Assembly (NCBI GenBank): GCA_949128115.1
Contig: OX421962.1
Location: 41,749,745 to 41,813,744 of the forward strand
Reading direction: 5' to 3'
Origin: Anaspis maculata
Taxonomy: Eukaryota; Arthropoda; Insecta; Coleoptera; Scraptiidae
DNA length: 64,000 nt
Shown here: positions 36,164 through 49,053 of the stretch, in pieces
How the letters are laid out: each line of letters begins with the position of its first letter
How positions within the stretch are numbered: position 1 is the stretch's first letter
Notes under the pieces: generated by a model
What the model was told of the DNA's origin: nothing
What the model saw: the letters and a program-made list of their open reading frames with translations, nothing else
Databases searched by the model: none
Made by a program: the position numbers and the translations under genes

Positions 36164-38514
36164 TAGTTACCCCATTTCAATGTATTGGTCGATTGTATAT
36201 TTTTATGATTTTTTTAAATACACAAAACGCCAGAGAAACACCTGCACACTATGTACAACAAGACTTCCTGATCAAATAGACAGGCAAACACAGTAGGATC
36301 CGCTCAGGGCCAGGGACTCCCGTACTGCGACCGACCTCTCCATGGACCGACTGGATGAAAATGCGATACGACTTTAAGGCCAACTCTGAAGAATTTCATC
36401 CCAGGTGACCCTGTGTGAACATACAATCCCCAACGCAAGAAAGGAAGATCTCCGAAGCACCATCCATCATGGATGCTGGAGACGAAACTCTCTGGAGATC
36501 ACGAAGCGTGAATAAGACACAAATGAACAATTCGCGGAGAAGCCGCGTGCTTCGTGAGTTTGCCAGAATATTTCTTAAGCTGATGGAATTTTATAGAGCT
36601 CTCGCAAATGGACTCCCTGGTAATGCTGGAATATAGCGGAACAAAAATGGAAGCGCCGAGAACCTTCGAGATCTTTCCGTAAGAAGCTGGAATATTCTAG
36701 ACTACACGACGGCAACGCGAGTATACATATAAAGCAGCATGGCCAGGAAGCAGGTCAGATTTGAATTCACACGCTTATATCATTTGTATAATAATTATTA
36801 GTAGTACGCAGTAATAGTGTGTGTTTAAACGTTTGTTTTTTTTTGCAGCTATTCAATGCAAATTCGTAACAATACCAATCCAAGTGGCGAAACAAAAATG
36901 TATAATTAATAACGAGTCCATTCATCAACCGCATTAGAGAACTAATTTCAACCTAGCGACAAAAAACACCAGATACCTCAGATCCGATGAATGCAATATA
37001 AGGTGAATCTCCGCGAAAAGTTTTCAATTATCCGGCTTTAGAAAGCTGCAAAAGCAAAACGGAATGCGTTTTGTCAAGCCCAGGCGACTTCCAACGTTCT
37101 GTATAAACGTTGTCAGCTGAGAAAAAGTTGAAAGCTTCACTTCCCTAATAGCCCGCAGGTGTTAAGGTATTTTAACGACGGATATGCATTTTAGATTCTC
37201 TGAATAGGTAAGGTCTAAAACCATACGAAAATTATGGATAAAGGGATGACATTACTCGCTTCTCGCGCTTTGAATGTCGTTCTTTTCGGAGAGCTTTCTC
37301 CGGAGAAGTTTATCAACCCAGATTTCTATTTCCGAGCACCACGAGGATAAGAATGAGAATAAAATCTGGCGGCTCGCAGTAATTTTATTTCGTACTTTAT
37401 GGATTTTTATCGAGCACTAAAATTCAGAAGACTTTTGTTTTTCCTCTTACAGACTTACTCAAATGATTGAAAATTTAATAGCGGTGGTATGTACGTAAAA
37501 ACACAACAGTTCTTTTGGTAGTGCTAGTAAAAACCAAATTGTCGCACTAAAAAAGTCCGATGGCTGAATTATGGAAATTTAAAGGCTGCTAAAGCGAGAA
37601 TTACCCTGTAATAAAATAATTACATAAAAATGTAAATTTATTAGGTGCAGTCGCCACAACGCACCTGCGCCACTAGAATTTAATTATTGTTAGGGGCTGA
37701 AAACTAAGACAAGTTGGTTAGGTTAGCTTGGAATCCGCTCAAATGGCTACCAGTTTATTAAATATTCACAATATTGCAGTAGTCCTTTTAGCCCAAACCC
37801 TGCTTATAGTTCAACTTAACGGGTTATATAAATGAGTTCAACGTTAAACGTCGGAAGTTCTTAATTTATCTTTATCATCTCGTAAAGTATAGTGAGTTAT
37901 GATGATAATCCAAGGAAAACAATAAAAAACGAAAACTTTTTGAAGGGTGCGTGAGGAGCACCCTGAATAATTTAAAAAGCTTTCTCCTAGTGAAGTTTTT
38001 TGGAAAAATATGATGCCGCGCACCTACATTTTACAACAAGGGAACAAGCCTAAGTAATAAAAGACAAGTCACGTCTTCGTAATACGTGTTCCACTTAAAA
38101 CATTCGAGATATAAGCACGGGTGGTGGAATGGAATGTCAAAAAATAACACTCCCCAACTTCCACAAACACACTCTGGAGAATAAAGCCAGGGGGTACCTA
38201 TATTCCGTGTCGGATATTTAGGGTCATAATTGAATAAAAATATTCCAGTGTAACATTAGAAAAACAGTCGAAAAGATGCCGATGGAAACTTCATAAGCTG
38301 CAAAACTAAATTTCGCACGCACTAAAAAGTGTGCCAAACTGATGAATACCACTGTGAATTGCAGTTGCAATCTCAGTGAAAAAACGTGGGTGCGTGACCA
38401 TAGTCTCATAGTCACCCTCGGAAAAAGTGAAACTTCTATAGATATTAATCAATCAGCAAACAACGTTCGAAGAGGTGTTCTTTTCGTACTCCCGCTCCGC
38501 TCCCCAACGGTTTG
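36164..38514. other. No recognised gene apart from the LTR fragment at 36760-36872
   Basis: 36300-36750 is somewhat GC-richer and could belong to a decayed retroelement. 36873-38514 shows no supported feature. Confidence 0.35.
36760..36872 (+). mobile_element. LTR 3' fragment (second family)
   Basis: AGTAGTACGCAGTAATAGTG, GTGTGTTTAAACG and the end GCAAATTCGTAACA match the fragment at 10800-10921. The sequence 36300-36760 upstream may be the rest of a diverged LTR or its internal region but has no clear boundary. Confidence 0.45.
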
Positions 38515-38649
38515 TACCGGGTGTTTATAAATGTCTGTTATCATATCGCCTTTGGAATCTCCTATCACTCTTCCAAATCGTGCCTTTCACCGCGACTTTT
38601 GGCCTGACCAAAGCTTGCCGCGATCACAAACATTTATAAACACCCGGTA
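38515..38649. mobile_element. 135-bp MITE with TACCGGGTGTTTATAAATGT ends
   Basis: TACCGGGTGTTTATAAATGT at the left and ACATTTATAAACACCCGGTA at the right are perfect 20-bp inverted ends. There is no internal gene. TA termini fit a TA-target MITE. Confidence 0.8.
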
Positions 38650-39566
38650 TCATCTTGTTTTTCTTATTATCAATCTTATTATTATTATTATGAGTCACTC
38701 AAAGGGCAGACGTGATTTTTTCACGATTAGACTTCTTTTGTTTTTTTTCTCGCTGCGCTCGGCGCTTAAACTCACATTCTCCGTCACATGAAGTCTCACT
38801 CATACCCCTAATACAATAAATATCTATTTTCATCAATAATATTCTCCACAAATAATTATGCGAATGTGACATCGTGACGGATTTTCTTCCTGTACGATTT
38901 TCCCCGTTATATTACAGCACGGTGGAAACTGTGTTCTGGCAGGCACAGCATGGTAATCTAATAATCTCCACAAAGTATAAGAATGTCGTTTGAAAAACTC
39001 GATCCGGTATTAATTTTAATTAAAAAAATATAAAATACATAGGTATTTACATAGGTATGTAGGTAGGTACCTCGTGAATGTGATTTGAGGTAACTACGTG
39101 GTTCTAGAGTTCCTACGATATTATCTTCTTCAATCAAAATAAGGCCGTAGGTTAAATTGAAATATTGACAGAATTGATATGAGTATTTCCAGTTATGTGC
39201 TCACCACCGTACTTATATTTAGAATGTCACATTTAATTGAGCTGAAATCAAACCAATAAAAAAATTAACGAAGAATAATGTCAAAAATCAATTTCCAAAC
39301 ATAAGAATTTGATTATCAAACCAGTATAATATCATCGCTCTACAATCAGCTGACATCTAGAACATTAAGCAACTGTTTCAGCCTCAATGGGGTCTTATAC
39401 CATGATTTTTATTCCCGTAAACTAAAGTACAGCGTTAGATAACCACAGACAAAGCAACATAGTGTCTCAAAAGCAACTACTTTTCTTCAACAAAAAAAGT
39501 TGAAAATCGGGGCGCGAAGCAGAGCGGTTTGATTTCAACGTCTAGTGACGTAGCTAGACGTTGCGT

Positions 39567-39580
39567 GTTGCTATGACAAC
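39567..39580. promoter_or_regulatory. Candidate RFX X-box
   Basis: GTTGCTATGACAAC matches the palindromic RFX consensus (GTNRCC-N-RGYAAC type) with two good half-sites. It lies in a GC-richer stretch (39490-39680) with CRE-like GTGACGTAG 25 bp upstream and an AACGTCTA inverted pair. No gene is recognised next to it, so function is unproven. Confidence 0.35.
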
Positions 39581-40096
39581 GATGCAGTTGTTGCTGCTGA
39601 TAGGCTGCTCTCATGTCGGCCTTGTCCATGCTTTGTTTTCATTCGCGCTTACGTGGCGCGCGATTTCACTTGATTTAAACCGATAGACTGGAAGAAGCGA
39701 AACTTCAATTAGTTTTTCCTTGGCCGAAAAATTTTTCATTTGTATTTTAGCTGCATAGTTGCTGATTTTATCTATTTAAGCAAAGGTCAATACCAATAAC
39801 ATCGTATTTTGTGATTCTTGTATACGACCCCATTGTCGAAAATTCTTTTTTCTGGGCTTTAATCATTCACCCCTGCTTTCCTGTTTAATAGGTACATAGA
39901 TACCTGAAAGTTGTGTCTACATTTGGGTGTGCGGCATTCGATTTTATTTTTGAATTGTAAACGTCCGTTGAAGAATATACCCAGGGCCGGGTCTGGCCTA
40001 TTTGCCGCCTGCGTGCCACCGAAAAATTGCCGCCCCCCTCACCGGCAGTGGAGAGCCCCACCAAATGCGGGATTGAAAAGAATCCTTCGAAAATCA

Positions 40097-40330
40097 ACTT
40101 TATTATTATAATTATTAAATACATCTGCTCGAATCTATTCAAGCCAAGTCGAGAACCATTCCTGTCGGGCCAACAGTACGACAACACGAAGAGCAGTCCA
40201 GTGTCGGCGATTAGTAAAAAACAGAACCGAACGCGGCAAACGCCGCAACAGCTTATTCTTCCATTTCCTGGGACGACGCTGGGCGCCCCAATGTCAGACA
40301 AGACAACGTTACAGGCGTTCGTTACAACCA
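40097..40330 (-). pseudogene. LINE 3'-end remnant
   Basis: On the minus strand a frame ending SRLGLNRFEQMY runs straight into an ATAATTATAATAATAAAG tail (40124-40097). A protein end followed by an AT-rich simple tail is typical of non-LTR retrotransposon 3' ends. It is too short for family assignment. Confidence 0.4.
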
Positions 40331-41310
40331 CTGATGCTATGAACCAATTTCACTCCCATGTGTGGTTCTGCGTTAGTTGTGTGTTGTGATCTAGGCGCGA
40401 GAATAGAAGTTTCACTTAAAAAATTTGTTTGCATTCTCATCCAGTCTTCAGACTTCAGCAAAGCGAGTGCTCAACTTGAAATCATTTCTCGAGTTACACA
40501 TTTAGTGTAAGCCTCCAAATTGACGTACCTTTTCAATTTGGGGTTGATGCTGTATAAACCCATACCTCCCTCCCTACCTACTAAGAAATTACTTTTTCTC
40601 TTAGCGACAAAGCAGTATATAGAATAGGACTGCACATTACCATTGCTCGCTGCGTAGGAGGGCATGAACTTTTGCGGTTGCATGAATCTAGTGTTCTGGT
40701 TTCTAACAATTGAACAGTGGCATAGTTGCCATATGATAATAAAGGATCTAGCTGGAAGTTCACAAACCCACTAGGCAAACACAAGAGCGCATCACTTTTT
40801 AGGTTCAAAGACTTAGCATAATGTAGGTACCTACCCACTTCCACCTACCTACACGAAATAATCGATAATGACGTTTCCATGCAGCATACAGATAGAATAC
40901 TAAATACCTACCTAGGACGAGGAGTGTGAACCCTCTGATTGTCTGAACCTGTTGAAACGGGAATAAACTTCTTGCGCCCTTACGGTCATCGAGCAATCTC
41001 GCAAATTCAATTTAAAATCGTGCAAAGTTGATTTTTGGCCAAGTGGTACATTCTAGGTCCTGTCCTTAACATCTGCCACTTCAAGGACTTAAAAAGACAA
41101 TGGAAACAAGAAATACCTACTACTCCTGCGCCCTTCAGATGTTTTTGAAAAATCTGACGACTGGGTTATTGTCGGTGAGGAACTCCACGAGGAAGTCCAC
41201 AAACGCTTTTCATTATTTGCGTTTGTATCATGGGTTTTTACGTAAACTGGATTGACTAAACAGTTTATTAGATTACAGCGGCAAGACCTATGCTGCCGGT
41301 TCTCCTGTCA

Positions 41311-41342
<32 letters not shown>

Positions 41343-41343
41343 C
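41311..41343. repeat. (ATTT)n microsatellite
   Basis: About eight ATTT units in a row, next to the LINE remnant. Confidence 0.9.
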
Positions 41344-41390
41344 AATTTGGAACAATTGACCACATTTGGAATAAAAGAAAACAACCGGGA

Positions 41391-41746
41391 AACAAATTCA
41401 GCAAATTGTTCTGGCTGCTGAATCAAAACAATGCCGAAACCAATTTGGTCTTACGGTATTCTAGTTATGGGGTACTGCAGCAAACTCCAACATCGATATA
41501 ATAGAACGGTTCCAAGCCAAAGCTTCACGCACCATAGTGGACGCTCCATGGTTTATGACAAACGGAATCATCCGACAAGAGCTTTAGATTCCTGTTGTGA
41601 AACAAACCATCACAAACCTCAGTTCAAACTACAGTAACAGATTGAAGAGCCATCCTAACGAGCTGGCCAGAGGTCTTCTGATCCCAGATGGTCTCTTAAG
41701 AATAAGGCGCGTCAAGCCGGCGTCCATACTCTCCACAAGATTCTGA
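41391..41746 (+). pseudogene. Jockey-clade LINE reverse transcriptase C-terminus remnant
   Basis: The frame from 41468 to the stop at 41744-41746 gives WGTAANSNIDIIERFQAKAS, then RTIVDAPWFMTN, and later NRLKSHPNELARGLL and RIRRVKP, which is the thumb and end of jockey-type ORF2. One in-frame TAG (after RQEL) and an upstream frameshift and deletion (KFSKLFWLLNQNN followed by PKPIWSYG) show it is dead. A TTTA microsatellite lies just before. Confidence 0.8.
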
Positions 41747-41999
41747 TTGTCGGATTTTTGCCTTCAGCGCCATGATAAAATATTAATCCGCGACTCAAAC
41801 TGATTTTTTTTCTGTATATTCCATTATATAATAGTATATAATTATATTCTAGGTATAGGTTTCATGACACTGACTGGTCTGAATACCTGCGAGTTATTAA
41901 TTTGTTCATTTCTTTTTTTATCTGACATTTATTGATTATTGTTTTATACAATGTATTTATTGCTGAAACTGGCAGATTGTACATATATTATGTAATTCG

Positions 42000-42450
42000 C
42001 GTACGGGTTCGTTTCGCAAACCCGTACGCAAACCCCAAACACCACACTGTTTATTACTGCGTACTACAATAAATACACGCCAACAATTACTACTTAGGAA
42101 TACCAATTGTTACTACTCGCTTTCTATCCGCTCTCTACCACTTCGCATTCAATACTGCTCGTAGGTCGAGGATCGGTGCCTTGTATAGCTCCGGCTATTG
42201 ATCTCAAATGTTCCATAGGTCCTCCAGCAAATTCTACAGTAACCCGGCATACGGTTTCCAGGCGACTCCAGAAAAATCCTACACATTTCGCGGGCATTAC
42301 CAACGTGGCGTGAATACAGCGTCTCCGCCAATTCAGCTGATGTCTTCTAATCGACCGTTGAAGTCTCCCCATGTATTCCAACCGCCAAGCCATCGCGTAT
42401 ATTCTGGAAATATCCAGGGCTCCGCACTTGTACACAGTGACCTAACATGG
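42000..42450 (-). mobile_element. Diverged LTR fragment of the same family
   Basis: In reverse orientation GCGTACGGGTTCG, CACACTGTTTATTACTGCGTACTAC, the CCTTGTATAGC TATA region and TCTCCGCCAATTCAGCTG line up with the LTR copies elsewhere. Overall divergence is much higher and no TGTTACG end remains. It is an old copy or a sister subfamily. Confidence 0.65.
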
Positions 42451-43379
42451 GGAATTATAATATGATAAAAAAAAGTATTCAATTGTTTTATTTTACGAGG
42501 CGACATTCAGCTATAAGCTGTTCTACCATGAAACCTCGAGGACAGCACAACATATCCATAGATGTAGCGGGATTGACACCCGGTCCTTTCCTCCTCCACT
42601 AGACCAACCCACTCTCTGTAATTCTACGCTGTCAATTCATTGTATAATCTTCATAAATAATATAACGCGTGGTACGCTTAATCGTCTCGCAACAAATCAA
42701 AGTGTTACCCCAATCTTTGTTAATCAATGAAGTTGATCAAATTTCAAATTTATTTTTCAAGCATTCCAATGTTTGCAACATTGTACCTGATGCGAGTAAA
42801 TTATTTAAGCTGTGCCGAATACCTCTATCTTGATCCGATGGGTTCGAATTCCATGCAAATCTATACCTGCCTGGATAAATAATGAATTCATGCAGTAATG
42901 GAAATGAATATTTACAAGCGTAAATGTGCAAACACCATCCGTAGGTACAGGATAACAACCGCCAACCGTATATCGTGTAACCCGCTCTGGAATAGCTGAA
43001 TTTTATTTATTCTGCTTATACTCTAAAGCGAAAGATTCTTAAGAATAATGTACCTGCAAATCACAAAATGCACCTCAACCTACTTTCGTAACTTTCTCTA
43101 ATGTTGCCACAATTCCATTGTTGCCGCGATCAAAAACAGGGAGCGTTCTCTATTTAACTTTGAATTCATTACAGAATTCATGTTTTGTGTGGGTATAGGT
43201 TGGTATGTCATATCTATCTAAATCCCTGGTAACTATTCAACTCCTTCAAACTTAATAAAGCAGTGAGAATTGCATGTAATGAGCGTCGTTTGGTAGGTGG
43301 GAGTTTAATAAAACTATAAATGCATGCATAATGGTTGGACCGAGAGATTAAAACTAATCAATTCAATTTCTGCTTAGAA

Positions 43380-44200
43380 TCGATTTAATCATCATAACTT
43401 GAATTCAAAATGAGCGAAATGAGACCATTGGGCAGTCCTATGGATACTTTAGCTTTTGCATTCCTTTTTGCCTGGGAACTGCAGGAGACATTGCCAGTGA
43501 TGCTCCGTTATAGATGATCAGTCATCCAGTCGACATCAGAGTCATCACCCAGATTCGCATAGAGGCAGCCAAAAATGCATGTACTTATCGAGTCAATGAG
43601 GTGAAATAAAGAGTATCAGGAGGTTCATATAGTACTCCCAAGAAATCGAACTAGAAAATGTATGGGAGTCTTGGAATGGATCTCAGTTTAACGAGGCAAG
43701 AATAGGAGGAAGACCACGCTGCCACTGCGGAAGAGTTGGACATCTGCAACGCGACTGCAGACAAGAACTATGTTGGACAGACCGTTACACACCGACGTTA
43801 CGACCGTTACGACCGGCAGAAGAAAGTCGTGGCACAGGAGGAAGACCTCGCTGCTTCAGTTGTGGAAAGACTTGACATCTGCAGCATGATTGCCGGCAAC
43901 GATTCTATACTCAGCAGACCTCTTGATGCTAGAATGAGGAACTGCTGATCGAAAATTTACCAAAAAGAACCGTCATGGTAATGCAGACATTGCAATGAAG
44001 ATGGCAAGGACTATAAGAAGTTTGACAAGCGGAATGCAGTACAGATCAGGTCAATCTCCGCTGAGATCCCTTAGAGCTGAACCACAGCTTCGATGAAGAA
44101 GGAACAAAGAAATGATTCTGCTCCTGGGCTTGCTGGCAAAGGGGAAAGAGCTCGAACAGAACAGACCGAAACGGACAGAGATCTCAGGAGAAAGACCGAA
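43380..44200 (+). pseudogene. Decayed Ty3/gypsy gag with two zinc knuckles
   Basis: The second knuckle (43852-43893) reads C-F-S-C-G-K-T-stop-H-L-Q-H-D-C, a CX2CX4HX4C nucleocapsid motif in which the usual Gly codon has become TGA (43873-43875). The first (43720-43758) reads C-H-C-G-R-V-G-H-L-Q-R-D-C with one residue missing between the first two Cys. The surrounding frame is broken. The gag family corresponds to the remnant at 7130-7562. Confidence 0.7.
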
Positions 44201-44582
44201 GTTTAAGGCCTCCTGCACACATTGGAGCTCCTTGAGAATGGAAAGCAGGCTGCTTAAATGCTGAAGAGAGTATGAGAAAGCCCGGATGGGAAACGGGGAG
44301 TTTGGTAGTTGGTGTTCCCAAGAAACGAGTTAAAGGGGTTCTAAAAGAACGGCGGTTCAAAAAATGCACTTTTTTGAAATAAATTCTCAGGATTGTATTT
44401 GTCAATTCGGCTCAAAAGGGTCTATCAAAATAGGGGGGAAAAATAGAAAATGGGGTCGTTACTTTTAAGAAAAATATTACTTTGGAACCGGTCTGCATTT
44501 TGTTGGCGTAGAGAAAATGTAATTACAGATCCAAAAGGTTCATAAAAAAAACTGTTCAAGAGAAGTTTTTCAATGGCAAAAA

Positions 44583-45670
44583 TATACCGGATGATCATTT
44601 GAAAACTATCCACCTGCAATAACTCCTGATTCCTAGTGAGAATGTCTTCGAGCAAAAACAGGTCGATTTTTATATCGGGGGGGGGGGGACATCTAAAACA
44701 TACATTAGCGAATTTCTCTCTTCAGCCCCCTCGCCCCCACCTACCCCAACTTTGAAATTTCAAATGATACTACCTACTTTGCGATACATCAAATTGAACA
44801 GAACTCAATTCTCTTTCTGAAAAAATATTTCTAAAATTTTTAACCCCACCCCTCTTCCCCCCAAATTCTCTGAGTGTCCAATTAAATATTCTTGACCTCT
44901 CAATTCTCTTCAATGCAGTCAACGTCATCCTGCACAGCATCGAAAGAGAAAATTTTCTATGGAAAAAGTGCCACTTAAATTCACCTCTTTGCTCCCCCCT
45001 CCTCACCTTAAAAATCTAAAATGACAATACCTACTTTGTGATACATCAAATTGAAAGGAATTGAATTCTCTCCCTGAACACAATTCTTTCGAAATTTTTA
45101 AACCCCTTGTTTTCCCACTAAAATACTCCAAATGTCCAATTAAATGGAGGAGAGGTTGAAAATTTGCAAAAAAATGATTTTTAGAGAGAGAATTCAATTT
45201 CCTTCAATTTGACGTATCACAAAGTGGGTAGTATTCTGGTCAATTTTGAAGTTGAGGTGGGGGAGAGCAATGGGGTCAATTTGGGTGGCACTTTTACACC
45301 GAAAATTCTCTACTTTGATGCTATTCAGGATGATGCTGACTGAACTTAGGAGAATTTAGGGGTCCAGAATATTGAAAGGGACACTCAGAGAATTTTTAGG
45401 GAGAAGGGGGGTGAAGTTAAATTTTTTGAGAATATCTTTTTCAAGAGGAGAATTTATTTTTCTTCAATTTGATGTATCGCAAGGTAGGTAGTGTATTTCG
45501 AAATTTCATTTTTGGGATGGGTGGGGGCGAGGGGGCTGAAGATAGAAATTTTCCAATGTATGTTTGAGACATGGTTTGAGATAAAATCGACCTGTTTTTG
45601 CTCGAATAAATATTGACTAGGAATCGGGAGTTATTGCAGGTTGATAGTTTTCAAATGATCACCCGGTATA
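44583..45670. mobile_element. Palindromic MITE with TATACCGG ends
   Basis: TATACCGGATGATCATTTGA and TCAAATGATCACCCGGTATA are inverted ends of a 1088-bp element whose two halves are inverted copies. The inner arms (CAGGTCGAT, then CATACATT, CCCTCGCCCCCACC and TTTGCGATACATCAAATTGA) match those of the element at 60785-61612, but the outer roughly 75 bp do not. Confidence 0.82.
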
Positions 45671-45724
45671 TGTTGAGATTAATGAAAATAATTGGGAGAT
45701 ACTTTTAAGAGCTGGATACCTGTG

Positions 45725-46010
45725 CTGTACCATCTAAAAGGCAAAAAGAGAAGACCATCCGCTCCATCCGCCGGCGCCGTAGGAGATACCACACGCTGTG
45801 GTCAAGAGGATCAATGCGTCGTGTACCGAATCCAAAGAACCCCCAAAGCACAGATAAAAGTTATTCAGATGGACCGACTCGCGCGGTACTCGCAGACCGA
45901 CTCGCAGGCTGCAGGCTGCAGGCGGTTCCTGCACGGAACTTGTTGGAGACTGGCTACGACGCACGAAAAAGGCACACACCTGCATAATTGGCGGAGGAGC
46001 CTGCATCCAT
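45725..46010 (+). pseudogene. Ty3/gypsy integrase C-terminal remnant
   Basis: The frame containing 45821-45889 encodes VYRIQRTPKAQIKVIQMDRL followed by ARY, which fits the conserved end of gypsy pol, where the integrase GPY/F module ends in a YRI...KVVHxDRL motif. The upstream part is too decayed to align. Together with the gag piece at 43380-44200 it suggests one internally deleted element with a foldback (44583-45670) inserted between. Confidence 0.65.
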
Positions 46011-46229
46011 CGAGAGCTTCTCAGAAAATTTGCGAACCTAATAAAATGCCGATGAAAATAATATCATCTAAATGCGACTGTTATGTTAACATATTTGACA
46101 GTTGTTTGAATATGCGACAACCAGAAATGTATGATGCCATTCCGACCCTCACAGGTGAAAGAAAGGTATATTTATGTTCTGTGAAGAACATGATTATTTC
46201 GCTTCATCTGTTATTTGCGAGTGCATAAT

Positions 46230-48472
46230 TGACATTAACTTTGTTTGTGTCAAATTACACACAATGTTTCTGAGCGCTGTACTAATTAGATCCGTGTATT
46301 CAACGTCACGAACTCATTACAACAATTAAATAATGTATCTCTTTAAAAAAATATGCAGCTGTTTTTGGATATTTGTTTACTCGGGTAGAGAGTTAATTTT
46401 TAATATCATATGTCTAACGTAGTGTATGACGTTTCCTTGTTTGCTTATTGTCCTGGGAGATATTATGAGATAAATAGATTTGAAAAACAAATAGCTATTA
46501 TGGAATATTTCACTCATACGTCAAAAACGCGATAATTCGGACACAAATTTTGAGGATTAATAAGCGATAATCCGAAAGACCATATCGATAATTCAATCGA
46601 TCTGTCATTGTTTTAACACCTACTGTCAAACAAACATGATGCGTGTCCAGTGTCAGCGTTGGAGTCTGGACACTGTATGGGGATGCTTATGCTCAAGCGA
46701 GTACTCAGGGACCCAGATGAATGTGCAAGAAATTGAAACGATTTGGGATTCAACAGTCATATTGATTTCACACTTTTTACGTCAGCCTCTGGTTCTCTTT
46801 TCTGTTCTGCGGCTCAGTACAGTTGGGTGGCTATTCATGCATCATCAATTTTATTGTCGTGTGAAATAATATGTGAATAGTTTGTAGAATTATTCGGGAA
46901 ATATTCTTCCGAATACCACTCTTGCAATGAAAATGAACCAGATAATTCTGAAAATGCGTGTTGCCATAAGAAAACCGCATTCGTTTGTTTTCTTCTGTTG
47001 TTCGAAAGAAGAGCCCTCCCCCTGCGGGGTCGGGCTCTTTTAGCTTTCGAACAACAGAGAAAACAGACTCATGCAGTTTTCAGGCAACACGCATTTTTCA
47101 GAATTATCGGTAATTTTCATTGCACTCGTGGTATTATACCCGATAATTTTACATATGTATACGCCAGCGGGGGGCAAAAATCCCAAACTTCCCTTCGGTC
47201 ATAATTTATAAACCCTATAATAGAAACTTCGGTAACACTACATTAATTAACACGTCACTGGTCAATCAATCGTTAGAATGTAAATTTTTTACACGACCAT
47301 GCTTTGCCACCCGCTGTAAAATAATTAGGCAAATATAGGTGGTAGGCATTCCACGATAAAATCAGGGATTCGTTGTTTTGTCCTAACAAGCGTGGGCATT
47401 GTGATGTAAAACAAAACAATTACCTAGTAAAAATCTAATTTAAAATATCAGCACCAGAGAATATTAGAGAGGGAAAAAAGTTTTTGCAATTTCAATAGGT
47501 ACAAACGCAAGCTTTTAAAAACGATGGGAATGTTTCTCTGTAGGGACTGTTTAATTAAAAGTGTGAAGAATTTGATGCGGAAATTAAGATTAACGCGGCT
47601 GCGGGCTTAAATGGCGGAGCCGAATTAAGTGAATTGAACACAAGGCATTAAGAGTGCACTAAGTGAAAAACACTGAAATATGAATGAAACTTCTTGAATT
47701 CCTTGTTTTGCTGACGCCAATGTCGCTCTAAGCCAAGATATTTGAGCGTAATAGAAATTTGTTCCAGTATTTAGAAACAACAAAATATGGAAACTATGAA
47801 ATTCAATGAAAATCACTGTGACGTGATGTAAATAATCATCAAAGCAACTGATGTACAAAGTAAATACACAAATGAGCTACTTCTGAACACTTTTCAGGCT
47901 TTTACTTTTTTTCAGGCAACAAAGGTAAATCAAACATTTACACAGTCCCCCAGGAGCGTATAATAAAAGAGATGAGTTGACAAGCGATCAAAAACACTCT
48001 CTATTTGATTTTTTGATTTAAATGTCTCCTCATAGCGCGGACGGACAACTTCATAAAACGAGAGGTGTTTGAAAAGTCGTGAATAATGTAAAAATTCCGC
48101 ACGATGATGGGTTCGGTTCCTAAACGATATCCTCTCGAATAATTCCTCATCCTCCAAACACACCAGCTCACGCGAAAATATTTTCGTGTGAAACTCGAAT
48201 TACACAGTATACAATCCCTCCATCAGGTATCATATCAAGTACATTACTATCGCATTATCCAGCTTATATTAAATTTTGTGGTTGTACCTGTCTAGGCATG
48301 CCTCCTGTACGTAAACGTCACTGACTGGTTAAAACTTTCATGAACTACAACAAAACCGAACTGTGCTTTCTGAACTAAACAGGAAGTGGAAGAGCTAAAT
48401 TATGGTGGTTTTCAATTCACTCGAGAATTTCGTACTTCTAAGAGAGTGAGTACCTATATCTATCTATATCCC
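46230..48472. other. No recognised gene apart from the foldback at 46888-47149
   Basis: Minus-strand frames at 47930-48163 and 47625-47858 are unrecognised and have no splice or start support. Confidence 0.3.
46888..47149. mobile_element. Foldback MITE
   Basis: ATTATTCGGGAAATATTC with ATACCACT..TGCAATGAAAAT is mirrored by ATTTTCATTGCACTCGTGGTAT and CCCGATAAT. The centre has AAGAGCCCTCCCCCTGCGGG...GGGCTCTTTT, a stem that looks terminator-like but is the heart of the palindrome. Confidence 0.7.
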
Positions 48473-48676
48473 GTTCACTTTTTATTTTCAGTAGAATGAC
48501 TTTTCGGAACAAAAATAAAGTGACAAGCTGGAGCGCTGGGAGGATAGGGGCTGATGACCGCTGATAGTTTTGCTCCGAAACTTTGCAGGTGCCATCAGCT
48601 GTAGCCGTAGCCCCCGCAGCTTGTCACTTTATTTTTGCTCCAAAAAGTCATTCTACTGAAAATAAAAAGTTAACGA
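48473..48676. mobile_element. Foldback MITE of 0.2 kb
   Basis: CTTTTTATTTTCAGTAGAAT and ATTCTACTGAAAATAAAAAG are exact inverse ends, followed by inverse arms (AAAATAAAGTGACAAGCTG). Noncoding. Confidence 0.8.
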
Positions 48677-48969
48677 GGTATATTCCACTTTAGATGAATT
48701 TTTTACTTTTTTCCAAATCTCGGCAAGATCTCTTGTTTTGTAAACTCTGATCTAATAGTCCGGGAGCCCACTGCAAAATTCTGGGTCGATCGCTTTTATG
48801 AAGAATTTCTGTTTCAATCGATAGTGGGCAATACGATGAATCTTCCGATACCCGACAGCCACCTTCCATCCCCTGCTATAAGGGTCGCCACCGGTTTTAA
48901 AGATGCCCATTTTGAATCATTTTTTACACCTCTTGCTTATATAAAAAAATGTCACAATGATTGACAGAA

Positions 48970-49053
48970 GGCGAGATGGTCGAGTGGTCTAGATAAAAGT
49001 AAACGAATTCAAAGGTCAGAGGTTCTAATCTCCGCGAATACCTTTTTTTTTTA
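48970..49053 (+). ncRNA. tRNA-like pol III unit (degenerate tRNA or SINE head)
   Basis: TGGTCGAGTGG at 48977-48987 fits an A box and GGTTCTAATCT at 49021-49031 fits a B box, at tRNA-like distance (44 nt). A T run from about 49043 would terminate pol III. The acceptor and T stems pair poorly, so this is not a functional tRNA. It is more likely a tRNA-derived SINE head or a decayed Ser/Leu-type tRNA. Confidence 0.45.

Noticed and set aside
46995..47045. Bacterial-type terminator hairpin (GGGCTC stem with T run)
   Set aside because: It is the centre of a larger palindromic MITE in eukaryotic DNA.
48970..49053. Functional tRNA gene
   Set aside because: A and B boxes are recognisable, but the acceptor and T stems do not pair well, and an inverted copy lies in the other arm of the same element.
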